Origin: Ficedula albicollis
Taxonomy: Eukaryota; Chordata; Aves; Passeriformes; Muscicapidae
Direction of reading: 5' to 3'
Length of the DNA: 64,000 bases
Assembly: GCF_000247815.1 (NCBI RefSeq)
Contig: NC_021678.1
Coordinates: 4,503,026 to 4,567,025 of the forward strand
The notes beneath the pieces are model-generated. The model did not search any database and was not told the DNA's origin. It was given only the letters and a program-made list of their open reading frames with translations. The first letter of the stretch is position 1; every line of letters starts with the position of its first letter. The translations under genes were made by a program, and so were the position numbers. Below are positions 23,336 through 34,735 of the stretch, piece by piece.

Positions 23336-26282
23336 AGAGCTCCCTCTGAGCTCCCCTTGTGGGGGGTTCTGCCTCCAGCTCTGTCCCAGTGGCTGAGCTG
23401 CTGCAGCTCCCCTCCCCTAATGGAGGCTTGCTACCTCAAGGAACAGGACTGCTCACTTAGAGCCCAAGATCCACCCTGGCTTGGTTCCATTCTTCGGTTT
23501 GAATGGGGATTTTTGGAGGGGAGGAGGCAGATGGGCTGGTTCCACAAAAATCAGTTCCAAGGCTGCTACAATAACCCACTTCTTGCTAGTCTGGCACCTT
23601 CCTCCTACTTCCCAGGCAAGGTTGGCTTCACACCTGCACCGATTCATACTTGATGGAATCAAGTTCAGAACTTCATATTTTAGATCTACAATTTTATTTA
23701 TTCTCCCTTTATAACATACCTAGGCTCTGAACTATTTAAAGTGCAGCTCTTTAAGGAACAGGTGTCCTGGCAAATTCTGGAGTTGTGAAAGCTTCAGCTA
23801 TGTGCTACAATCAAACACTTTCCCTAAAAGAAAAAGTTGAACTCCCATATGCTAAAACTCTTGTTTTGTTTACAGCAGCCCCCCCTGTTCTTAGTCCCTA
23901 ATACAATAGCTTATGATTATGAAATTTTATGCTGCACTTACTCTACTAATCCATAAAGTCAACAAAATTCTTTTGTGTAATTCTTGTGTCCTTCACAGCA
24001 TTACAGGAGTTTCAAAACCTTGTGCCAAGGTCACTAAAGAAGTATTAGGGAGGGCTCTTCATGAGACCTGTCCCTCAGGAATGCTCCTGATTCCTCCCCT
24101 GCACCTGGTGCTCACCTCATCCTGTCCCAGTCCCCTCTTTTCCAAGCTCCTTATCTGCCTTAACCAGCTCCTTATAATTCCTGTATTAATCTGCGCCATC
24201 TCCGCTTTCAATAATAATTTCCTGTGGGAACTGCACTGAATAAATGCTGCCTATAAATCCAGAGAGCTTAAGCCCCCTGCATCTCTGTAGTGTGAGATGT
24301 TCACTGTCTCAGCAAAAAGAACCAGCCTGGTACTCAGATAAAATCACCTGCTGAGCAGAATTTTCCCTTTTATCCCACTTTTCACTAAGGACCTTCTGGA
24401 TTACTCTTTGTTCCAAACCTGACCTAAGGAATCAGCTGATCTGCATGGACTTTCCAGGATCTCCTTTTGCCCAGTATTCTTTCACATGAGAATGCATTAT
24501 ATTCCCAGGTGGAAATAAACATTAAAGGTTTTTGATAGGGAGCAGAGATAATAATTGAAAAAGTGATGTATTCACTTTCTCCAAAGGAAGTCGCTAACAA
24601 AGCCAAGAGCTTTGCTATGCTTTAGTCAAATAAATCACGCAGACTCAGCAACAAAAAATCCTAACTAAAAGGAGAATTGGAATTGCAGGATGATTTTACA
24701 GCTTCTTCCCTTGACAGCAACATTAAACTGATGGACATAGAAGGGGAATGGAAATCCAGCCATGACAATTTCTTTGCCAAAATTTAGTTCCTGCCATTCA
24801 AGAAAAACCGTTTCATCAATTTTGAATCTTTATCTGAATCTTTCCTAAGGAAAAAATTACCTTTTTTTTCACTGCAGTTTATGTTGGCACCCAACTTCAG
24901 TGCCCAGAAAAAGCCTGCCACATTTCCTCCTCCTACTTTTCCCCTCCTGCCACTCTGTATTCAAAATCCCAGCCAGAATTCAAACACAACTTGAAGGGAT
25001 ATAATCCTGGTCATAAGATGTGCATTCCCAGCAAAACCAAGCTTCTTTTCCCCGTGGTCCAGCAGAGCTGCTGAGCCGATTTCCATCTTGTGATCCCAAT
25101 CAACAAATTCTCTGTGCCACAGAGTGTGCAGCAGCCAGCATTCCAGAGGGACACGTTTTCCATCCTTTCCCGACCACATTTTTTGTGTTAGTCATTTCAA
25201 AGACGTGGCCTTCATCATGGAAGCACGGTTCTCATTGTATGTTTGTACAGACATCCTAAAACATTCCTGAATTTAACATCAGGAAAACAAAAGTTTATGA
25301 GTACAAGGGGAAAAAAAAAAGTAGTCTTCAGGAAATGCAGTGGACAAATTGGCAAATGAAAACCACCCAGAGGTGAACTCAGCCTCAAGAAATGCAGGTT
25401 ATTACAAATTATTCAAGAGAGAATTTTGGGAGTGACTTCCAGCAAAAACATGCCCATATTAAAAGGGAATTTTCACAGTACCTTAACTGCACTTCTCAGC
25501 CATAGCTGTGGAGATTATATGTTGATCACCTGTAAAACGTAAAATAGAAGATTAATGATATTGTTCATATTTTAATTACTGATTAAGAAGAGCAACTAAT
25601 CTCACACATTTTCCTTTAAACAGTTTCCGCTTCCCAAAAAAACAGAGAAGAGTAGAACACACAGATTTCAATACCTGCGGTTTTATTCCTGATAAAGGCA
25701 GCTTCAAAAAATAAAAATAACAAGAAAACAATGCCTGAGGTTTTCATTAAAGTAGTTTACATATTTTCATGAAGGCTGTCAACTCAAAAACCGGGGAGAA
25801 ATTCATAACAAGTTTTATCCTTCTGAAATACCCACCCTAAAACACATCAGACACTTACCTGTAATTTATATTGACTCAAATATATTCTCCACCCTTCCCC
25901 AAGATGAAATATTGAACAGGAAAATCTGACTGGCTCTTTCCTGCTCTTTTTTTGCTTTGCATTATCCCAGGGATGGAGAACACAGCTGGGAGGTTCAGGG
26001 GTATTTTGGGTGTGCTTCTCCAGCGTTTATCCAACTGATACTGTGCCAAGGAGGAATTCAGGAAAATTCAGGAGGCATTTGGGCCTCCAGGCGTGGACTG
26101 GGTTGGAGGTTCCCCCTTTCCCCCAGCACCAAAGGGAAACACAGGACAGAGACTCCAGGGCTCCAAATGTGGAGGGAAAGACAAAGGATAGTGGGAGGCA
26201 CCTCAGAACTTGTTATTGAGGGTCTTGAAAATAAAATTGCTCAGCTTCTGGGCTCATTGCACCTTTTCTTTTGGGAAAGTCC
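23336..26282. other. Unique non-coding DNA
   Basis: About 2.9 kb without recognised repeats. A 203-codon plus-strand open frame (25957-26568) runs into the CR1 copy at 26.3 kb and shows no domain. AATAAA near 24237 has no supporting transcript structure. Confidence 0.5.
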
Positions 26283-26613
26283 AGGTCCTTATAAACACAT
26301 CCAATTCCTTTCCAATATCCCATCTAACCCTGCCTTCTGGCAGTGGGAAGACATTCCTGTGTCCTGTCCCTCCATCCCTTGTCCCAAGTCCCTCTCCAGC
26401 TCTCCTTCCCTCCATCCCTTGTCAGGTCCTTATAAACACATCCAATTCCTTTCCAATATCCCATCTGACCCTGCCCTCTGGCAGTGGGAAGACATTCCTG
26501 TGTCCTGTCCCTCCATCCCTTGTCCCAAGTCCCTCTCCAGCTCTCCTGGGTCCCCTTTTAGGCACTAAAAGGGGCTCCAAGTTCTCTCTGGAGCCTTCTC
26601 CTCTCCATGCTGG
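26283..26613 (-). mobile_element. CR1 fragment (type A) carrying a 141-bp tandem duplication
   Basis: The type A body in antisense (TTTCCAATATCCCATCTAAC, GGCAGTGGGAAGACATTCC, TCCCAAGTCCCTCTCCAGC, CTGGAGCCTTCTCC). The 3' end is missing, so the left boundary is not a normal CR1 terminus. The stretch starting AGGTCCTTATAAACACATCC occurs at 26283 and again at 26424, 141 bases apart and nearly identical. The junction repeats CCCTCCATCCCTTGTC, giving microhomology. The duplication includes the left flank plus CR1 sequence. Confidence 0.88.
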
Positions 26614-27225
26614 TCAGCAGAGAATCCATATTCCATTGGAATTCACCAGCTTGCCATGCTCTCCAAGCAGAAACACGGAATTTTAGGTGCACATAGTTTG
26701 CTTTGCAATAACCCAAACTGCTGCCTTGTTCTGAGGTGGAATAAATCCACACCACATTGGGCAGTGAGATTTAGGAGATAACTCCCAGCTTTGAAGGCTG
26801 ATGGAAATTTGGGGAGATACGTGCATGTTGTGATGACTTCCAACAAAATATTCCGTAAGGGGAAACAACATGGTATTTTCATAGCCTTCAGAATTTAACT
26901 GAGTATATATGGGAAAAGCTTCATTAACAAGACACCAGATGTGTGTGGGAGTGAATCTCTCTTCCCAGGTCTGCTTGACCAAATCATTTATTTCTTCTAT
27001 ATATTTATACATATATATATACAAAAAGAAAGAACTACAACCAGACAAAAATAAGGCATAGACAACACACAGCTCATTACAGCAGACATTTGTTTGTATT
27101 TCTGAAGACATCCAACGGTTCTAATATACTTTTAAAAAGAAAAAAGAAATGTTTTCAGCATAGAAATATTTTGCTGAAACTCTTACCTGAAAGATAGAAT
27201 TCTTATTTTCTGCTTTAAACAGAGC
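26614..27225. other. Unique non-coding DNA
   Basis: AT-rich with a short TA-rich run near 26998-27021. No gene is seen. Confidence 0.5.
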
Positions 27226-27580
27226 TAGGGAAAAGAAGGCTGCAGAGGACCTCCAAGTCCATTCCTGTGCCTAAAGGGGCTCCAGGAGAGCTGGAGAGGG
27301 ACTTAGGACAAGGGATGAAGTGTGACAGGACAAAGGGAAATGGTTTCCCACTGCCAGAGAGGAGGGATAGATGGGATACTGGGAAGGAATTGTTCCCTGG
27401 GAGGGTGGGCAGGCCCTGGCACAGGGTGCCCAGAGCAGCTGTGGCTGCCCCTGGATCCCTGGCAGTGTCCAAGGCCAGGCTGGATGGGGCTTGGAGCAGC
27501 CTGGGACAGTGGAAGGTGTCCCTGCCCATGGCAGAGGTTGGGATGGGTGATCTTTAAGGTTCCTTCCAAAACTGAGGATG
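27226..27580 (+). mobile_element. CR1 3' fragment (type A)
   Basis: Long sense copy: GAAGGCTGCAGAGGACCTCC, GGGATACTGGGAAGGAATTG, TTCCCTGGGAGGGTGGGC, CTGGATCCCTGGCAGTGTCC and TTCCTTCCAAAAC. About 350 bases, with the internal order intact, so it serves as a reference for the damaged copies. Confidence 0.92.
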
Positions 27581-28555
27581 AGAGGCAAGCTGCTCTGGGA
27601 TGTGTGAAACACAGGCACCTTCTGCCAGCAGCGTGGTCACCTCTGGATTCCACATCTGAGCAAAAGACTTCCACATTCTACCCCTAAAAATCCACACTGC
27701 TAAGACAGCAATTGCTTTGCCCAGAGAATTCCCAGTCCCTCAGGCATGGATGAGAGGTACTAAATGAATTCCACTGCCATGAGAAGAGAGTTTCCTCCTT
27801 GCTTTACCCTGAGATTAATGCCCATTTTCAACAGTTTTTATGATAAATGATTGTCATTGTGAATTTTGGTAATGAAGATGCATCACGCTGTGTGTTGTTC
27901 ACACACTGCAGAACACTTCTCCTCTAATCAGCAAGGGCTTGTAGTTCTGGAGATTGTTTTGCAGAAAAAAAAAATAGGCTGTTGGGATGGGAATTGGTTT
28001 CTATTTTAATGTTGTAAATAGAGCCAGAGTCTTCAATTCTGAGTTTCCCTGGAAGGTGACAACAGAATTGTGGGCTGTGGCTGTTCCATCAGCCTGGGCT
28101 TTGGTGTGAGAGGAGCAGGTGAAAGCAAGAGCTGTAGATCCATTTCATTCACACCGTCTATAATTTTGGGGTTGGCTTTGGATTTTACACCCTCCCTGGG
28201 AAGGATAAGTCACCCCCTTGGACTCTCACATCCCTGTTAGTGGAAGCAGAGCATTTGGTGCCCACTGGACACCAAATCTGCCTTAGTTTCCTCATTCACA
28301 TGCACCAAAACATGTGGAATTGACCCAAGATTCAATGAACAAGAATAAGCACCAATGGCATTAGAATCGTGTGATATTGTGCTCACTATCTGCATATTAC
28401 AGGCTGAAATTAAAGAATAACTTAATTTCCGCAATTGGTGACTCCTGAAAAAACAACTCCCGTCATTAAATCTGAAGCATTATTTTGGTGCATTCCTAAG
28501 ATTCTCATTTTTGAGGGCAGCCTTCTTCTTAAGGGCTATGGAGATGATTAAAGGG
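27581..28555. other. Unique non-coding DNA
   Basis: No recognised repeat, RNA or exon. Confidence 0.5.
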
Positions 28556-28947
28556 GTGGAAAGGCTGGGAGATCTGGAAGTGTTCAGCTGGAGAAGAGAA
28601 GGCTCCAGAGAGACCTCCAAGTTCTTCCAGGGCCTAAAGGGACTCCAGGAGAGCTGGAGAGGGACTGGGGACAAGGGATGGAGGGACAGGACACAGGGAA
28701 TGGCTTCCCAGTGCCAGAGGGCAGGGTCAGATGGGAGATTGGGAAGGAATTGTTCCCTGGGAGGGTGGGCAGGCCCTGGCACAGGGTGCCCAGAGCAGCT
28801 GTGGCTGCCCCTGGATCCCTGGCAGTGTCCAAGGTCAGGCTGGATGGGGCTTGGAGCAGCCTGGGACAGTGGAAGGTGTCCCTGCCCGTGGAAATGGATG
28901 AGCTTTGATGTCCCTTCCAACCTCAACCATTGCATGATTCTGTGATT
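28556..28947 (+). mobile_element. CR1 3' fragment (type A)
   Basis: Sense copy from GTGGAAAGGCTGGGAG through AGGCTCCAGAGAGACCTCC, AGATTGGGAAGGAATTGTTC and GTGTCCAAGGTCAGGCTGG to the full terminus CATTGCATGATTCTGTGATT. It is among the best preserved copies. Confidence 0.93.
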
Positions 28948-30660
28948 AGCATAGTGGGGTTAGGAACTGGATTATGGGAGTGGGGTGAGAGGTGGGGGTA
29001 AGGTTTAGGTTTAAAGTCAGGACTCCAGGGTTTTGTTGGTTACACCTCTCCAAAGAGGCTCCTGAAGTTCCCTCCCAGTCTGACCTTACCTGAACCCTCC
29101 TGACCTCCACAGGTACCATTAGCTGGGAATTCAGAAAAAGACTACCTCCATTAATTTCTTGGCCCTGCCCTATTTGTTCCTACCTGAAGTTTACCTTTTT
29201 CTGCCCAGCACGACATTTTCACTCAGCCTCTTCTCCAACCACAGAAGTAACTCATGTAAGCACTCAGAAATGTTAAAAACCAGCATGAAGACCAGTATTA
29301 TCTCAGATAAGGAAAGCAAATCCACATTTCTCATGAAGCAAGACTGTTAAATCTCTCCTGCAGCTTTGAAAATTACCCTCTTTATTTTAATTAAGCCAGT
29401 GTTACTTGTAATGATGCTTACAATGTGTACGTTTTCCTATTTAACCCCCTAGCAAACTCCATCTCTGCACTTCTCTCAGTGGCTGATCTGGCATTTTGAT
29501 GCAGAACTTTAGAAATTTTTATCCCTAACTCAAGAAATTAAAGAATACTGATCAGGCCTTGAAATATTCACAGAATCTGCTTTCTGCAAAGACAAATCAC
29601 TCCCTGGTTTTTTTGTTGCTTGCAAGGCACGTTCATGAACCAAAATTGGTTGGGGGGGGGGGCAGCAGAATTATTTTGCTTTCTACATTTTTTCTCCTCA
29701 TCTGCAGCAAAAAAAAAACAGGGTTTGATTTTGCCTAAAATGTGTGTTAAAAGTTTTTAGAAAAAATACAAATGCAACTATATCCTCTAGAACTAATATA
29801 ACTCATCTGCTCCAGGTCTGAGTTACAAATATACATTCCTTTCCTGGTAAAAAAAAAAAAAAAAAAGTACAGGTTTTGTTTCTAGAATCTCTTGGAAAAC
29901 AATCATCTTCCAAAAAGTCTCCATCAAATACTACAAATATGTAAAGGGTACTACCCTGGCATTTTTATTAAAAGTTTTCTTGTCAAGTTGGGGCCATGAA
30001 ATGCTGATTTACTGCCAACTTTTTTGTGGAAAATCAACCCAGTCATGTTTTTCTTGGCAATGGGAAGTAAGCTTGAGTCAAAGTAAGATTTGTTTTAGCA
30101 TTATTTCATGTTTTCTGAATACATTTCATATATATTTATGTCTGCCTCTGTTTCTACTGCATGGAAATGCTGCTCTCACTCAGCTGGTGGAACTTGCTTG
30201 GCTGCACACGGGAGCAGCGATTGAATTCCAAAATGAAAATCTGAATTCTCTTTTCTTTTCTGCACTCTTTGCCACACAAACTCATAACTGCATCTGAAGT
30301 GTATTTAAAGAATTTACTGCTTATGATAAAATTAAACTTACAAAGTAGTTTTAAAAAGACTTAGGGATCTTTTTCTAAGGGAAGGTTTGCTCAAAATTCC
30401 ACAGTGCCTTGGAAAATGTTTGGTTTTAGGGATTCAAGCTGCTCAAGGTGGAACCTGAGTCCAGTGCAAAATTCTGAAAAATCAGAGCAGAAAACAAGAC
30501 TCAATAAGGCCCTGAACTTTCCAGATTTTTGAAAACTTGATGTGTGGGAGGTTTATAACCCACCCAACAGATGACAAGGATTCTCTGCTGCAAGATGTTG
30601 AATGTGACAGCCTGGCCAGGAGCTGAGAATTCTAAGAAGTGAGGTTTTGAACTGGTTTGT
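28948..30660. other. Unique non-coding DNA
   Basis: Includes an 11-base G run (29652-29662) and A-tracts (about 29709-29717 and 29850-29866). No gene is seen. Confidence 0.5.
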
Positions 30661-30986
30661 AGAGCCACAGAATGGTTTGGGTTGGAAGGGACCTTAAAGA
30701 CCATCCAGTCCCCTCCCCAGCCTGGCCTTGGACACTGCCAGGGATCCAGGGGCAGCCACAGCTGCTCTGGGCACCCTGTGCCAGGAACTCCCCACCATCC
30801 GAGGGGACAATTCCTTCCCGATATCCCATCCATCCCTGCCCTCTGGCAGTGGGAAGCCATTCCCTGTGTCCTGGCACTCTCCACCCCTTGTCCTAAGTCT
30901 CTGGTTTTGGGGGAACCCCATTTAGGCCCTGGAAGGGGCTCTGAGTTGTCCCCAGAGCCTCCTCCTCTCCAGATGAACACTCCCAT
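30661..30986 (-). mobile_element. CR1 3' fragment (type A)
   Basis: AGAGCCACAGAATGGTTTGG, GGAAGGGACCTTAAAGACC, CTGGCCTTGGACACTGCC, GGACAATTCCTTCCCGATATC and CTCTCCACCCCTTGTCC in antisense order. It lacks the CCTGCCATGGGCAGGGACA segment near its 3' end, a small internal deletion relative to other copies. Confidence 0.9.
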
Positions 30987-32543
30987 CCCTGGAATGTGGT
31001 GTGCAGGCTGCACAGGGACACTGCCCTGTTCCTGCCCATCATATTCCTTTTGGAAGATGTCTTAAAGCACAAAAGAAATTGGTCCTCCAACAAGTAATAC
31101 CCCAATGGTTTGTCATGAGGAGAGATGTAAAAAATACCTTTTCTCTGGCTGATTAGGGCTGCAATTGCTTTAGCTTTCTTAATCCTGACTTCTTTCTAAA
31201 AGCAGAAAACACTGTGCCAGCCTTTTGCTCTGCAATGCTCTTATTCATCAGGAAGCTGGAGAGAAACCCAGGGAGAGGCAGAATTCATGGATCTGTCCTC
31301 AGCAGCTCCAGCTCCACCAAGAGCTGAGCTGGCAGCGCCCATGTGTGTCCCTGCCCACGTCCAGCTGCTCCTCACTCTGTTCTGGCCAGGCTCCCACTCT
31401 CCCAGCCCTGCTGGGAGCACAGACCACGGAGTGCTCCAGAATCTGCTTCCATCACAGCCAAATGAGTGGAAGGGGAGGGTTCACTTGGCAAGAAACCCCA
31501 GAAGCTCTGCAGTTGTGGGGTTTGGGGAGGTGGGAATGCAGGGGCAGTGATGGGGAGCTGCACGTTGTCCTACTTGGCACAGGCAGGGAGAAATTTGGAA
31601 AAGCCTTTCCACTCTGGAAAGAGGGGGCACCCACCCCCCAATATGCATTTCAAACCTCAGTCCTCAGGGGAATTTAGGTCTGCACTGGATGCAGGGTTCA
31701 ATTAGATCCCCATTCCTGCAGTTACAAATTGACAGTAAGAGGCAGCAAGTGCAAAAATCCACACAGGACAGGAAAGAATTCAGGATTTATCTGTGCAAAC
31801 ATGGAGCTGCAGCTGCTCCTGGACCATAAACACAATGTTGTGGTTTGAGCCACAACATTGGCTCAACCAGAGCATGGATGCTACCAGACACAATCCCTCA
31901 TTTATACTCTGGGTGTTCCCACAGCTCAGGAGGAGTTTCTAAATAGGATTGACATGAACTTGCAGTACATAATTACACCGTGCTTTTTAAACAAAGGGAT
32001 GCTCTTGCACATTTTTCATACTCATTCCTATCCTCCTGAAATCTCCCTCCTACACTCCAGATTAATAAGGCTCAGGAATGTCTGAACAGTATATTGAGGT
32101 GTAAAGGCTCTCACAGTCTTCATCCCACAGTCTGTGTAATATTTTCTGTGTAATATTTATGTAAGCACATTTTAGGCTGTATTTAGCTTGGTTAATATTT
32201 TTCCCACTTACACAGACCTATTCAAGGAAACCTTCAGCACTGTATAGATTTATATCTCCAGACACAGACATTCCCAGCTATTTTTCCTCCATCAGCCCTC
32301 TATCCACTGATAAACAAAACTAAAGACAAAACTAAAGACAAAATCAGAAACTCATGGCCTTTAATGCTGAAGACAGCACCCACATCTGCAAGAACTTTGG
32401 CATCTGAAAGCAAGGGGGCACCTACAAGGCCATTCCTGTTAAGGATCACGCACAGTAAGTGTGCACAATAAGGGTGTGAATTCCCACAAATCTTTCCAGA
32501 TCTGTTCCTCAAATTACCTACAGGTCTGTCACTGGTGGTGTCC
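30987..32543. other. Unique non-coding DNA
   Basis: A perfect 11-bp stem (CAATGTTGTGG/CCACAACATTG, 31833-31843 and 31850-31860) with a 6-base loop is the only structure noted. 31225-31660 is GC-richer but not recognised. Confidence 0.5.
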
Positions 32544-32630
32544 AGATTGCCCAGAGAGGCTCTGGGCTCTCCTCCCTGGGGCTGTTCCAGAGCTGTGTGC
32601 ACAGAATGCTGTGCCCTGTGCCTGCTGGTT
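32544..32630 (+). mobile_element. CR1-like fragment (type C)
   Basis: AGATTGCCCAGAGAGGCTCTG, CTCTCCTCCCTGGGGCTG and TTCCAGAGCTGTGTGCACAG match the copy at 56.8 kb. The 3' terminus is absent. Confidence 0.65.
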
Positions 32631-33375
32631 TAGATATTGGGGCTTCAATTTGTACCCACACCAGCTCTATTTTGCATAATTTCAGCACTTGCAGCACTAT
32701 TCAACAGCATGATACGAGCATAATAATGTTAGTCTTTAAATTTGAATAACTTCCTGAGGAAAAAGCACTGTTTATTTCTAGGGCTTCTGCTCGTGAGATA
32801 ATAGAAAAAAAATCAATTTAAATTTTTACTAAGTTCCAAAATTCCATTAAAACTGAGAGAGATATTTTGAGGAGTTTGTACACCGCGTCACCCAGAATAA
32901 AATCCCAAGACCTGAGTGGTATTTTACACCTTGGCAGTCTTACTCTGGGGGCTCTTAGAGACTGCTAAAACCTGCTTCAACTTATTTGGTCTTAATCAGA
33001 TTTGATCCCAAGCCTGGAAAAGTTCAGGACTATTTCTGTGTCTCCTGCAGCCACAAGCCCCTGTAGGCCTGCACTTTGATATCCCGAATTTTGTGTTTCT
33101 CTACTTAATTCCCAACGACAAAGGAATACCTATGGGATTTCCAGCACTTGTGAACCAGCCAATCCAGCAAACCTTTTAGGTATGCAAAGAAGTTTCAGCC
33201 ATTTCCTGACATTCTTGCAAATGAGATCTGAATTGGAGCTGTTGCATTAATACATAATACTCACATTAAAGCTTAGCAAGGCAGGAGTTGTTCAGATTTG
33301 TATTCTAGTGAGACAAACAAGTGTCAGATGCAGAGGTGGTCTCGAAAGTGTCATTGAGGTTTAATTTTAGATTTT
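32631..33375. other. Unique non-coding DNA
   Basis: AT-rich. No gene or repeat family is seen. Confidence 0.5.
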
Positions 33376-33640
33376 CCCCTGTATACCATAAATTGGGGTT
33401 CAAGGTGTTTTCTTCAACATTATTAGAGAATATCCAGCTAAAAAATCTCCCATGTTTCTTATTAACTCCCCTGTATACCATAAGTTAGGGTTCAAGGTGT
33501 TTTCTTCAACATCATTAGAGAATATCCAGCTAAAAAATCTCCCATTTCCCCTGTATACCATAAATTGGGGTTCAAGGTGTTTTCTTCAACATTATTAGAG
33601 AATATCCAGCTAAAAAATCTCCCATGTTTCTTATTAAAGG
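33376..33640. repeat. AT-rich tandem triplication
   Basis: Three copies of a unit beginning CCCCTGTATACCATAA start at 33376, 33478 and 33548, giving spacings of 102 and 70 bases. The first and third share GTTTCTTATTAA after the common core, whereas the middle copy lacks it. Copies 1 and 3 agree with each other (AAATTGGGG, ACATTATTAG) against copy 2 (AAGTTAGGG, ACATCATTAG). Confidence 0.95.
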
Positions 33641-33673
33641 AGTCATTCAAATTGAAAAGGACTTAAGGAAAGC

Positions 33674-33694
33674 TCTTCTTCTTCTTCTTCTTCT
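33674..33694. repeat. (CTT)n microsatellite
   Basis: About seven CTT units, ending TTCTCC. Confidence 0.85.
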
Positions 33695-34383
33695 CCATTT
33701 TTGCAATTATTACAGGCATATTAATTGAAGCAAACTCTTTAAGAAATAGTTTATATAAGCAGCTTTTGGCTGATGAATTATCCCTGTCATTTAAAAACAT
33801 TTACATGGCTTGTTTATGTTACTTTGATAATTTTATTGTAATTTAGTATTAATTAACAGCCCTGTCTTTACAAGGTGTTTAATCAGTTACAACTCTTAAT
33901 TACACCACAGCATTGCTTAATAAAACAACATACTTATTTGGGATTAAGTTAAATTGGTTAAATTAATCTGTTATCCTCTTTTGTGGGTAATTTATTGCAC
34001 AATAAAAGCAAGTCATAAAATTATTTTCATGGCAAGTAGCCTAAAAATGATTTTACAGAGATTATTTTTTACCTTAACTACAGAGAAAAACTCTTCCTAA
34101 TGTCAGTGTTTTCTTCAGATCAGCACAAGACCCAGAAAAGTTGCAGTCACAGAAATTTGGTGCTGGAGCAGCCTGGTTTGGGAAGCGATGCTGGAGCAGA
34201 GGATCAGCACCCTCAGCTCCAGGGGAACCTCCCCAGCCAAGGGGCTGCTCCTGAGAGCTGCCAGATCTTCTGCCAGAGCCTGAGGTCCTGCCTTGGTCTG
34301 ATGATGTCGCAGGAAAGCTTTTCCTGCATGGAGCTGCCAAACTGCATCTTGAACCCACCTAAGCTTTTCCCACAGAATTCCCG
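33695..34383. other. TAAT-rich unique DNA
   Basis: 33700-34060 is dense in TAAT/ATTA homeodomain cores (for example TATTAATTAACAG, CTTAATTACACC, AAATTAATCTG). The AT content and lack of recognisable repeats are compatible with a conserved non-coding element, but composition alone could explain it. 34080-34380 is GC-richer and unrecognised. Confidence 0.35.
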
Positions 34384-34735
34384 ACTGGTTTGGGTTGGAA
34401 GGGATCTCAAAGCCCATCCAGTGCCACCCAGTGCCACGCCAGGGACACCTCCCACTGTCCCAGGCTGCTCCAAGCCCCAAAGTCCAGCCTGGCCTTGGAC
34501 ACTGCCAGGGATCCAGGGGCAGCCACAGCTGCTCTGGGCACCCTGTGCCAGGGCCTGCCCACCCTCCCAGGGAACAATTCCTTCCCAATATCCCATCTGA
34601 CCCTACTTCTCTCAGCTTAAGGCCATTCCTTGTGTCCTGTCTCTCCATCCCTTGTCCCAGGCTCTCTGGGAGCTCCTTTAGGCCCTGGAAGCAGCTCCAA
34701 GGTCTCCTCATCTCCTCATTCTCAGTGAGCCCTGA
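34384..34735 (-). mobile_element. CR1 3' fragment (type A)
   Basis: TGGTTTGGGTTGGAAGGG, TCCAGTGCCACCCAGTGCC (a small internal repeat), CAGGCTGCTCCAAGCCCC, CCAGGGCCTGCCCACCCTCC and GGAACAATTCCTTCCCAATATC in antisense order. It is an intact reference for the segment lost at 61.1 kb. Confidence 0.92.

Noticed and set aside
25957..26568. 203-codon open frame
   Set aside because: The second half lies in a duplicated CR1 fragment and repeats itself accordingly; no protein domain.
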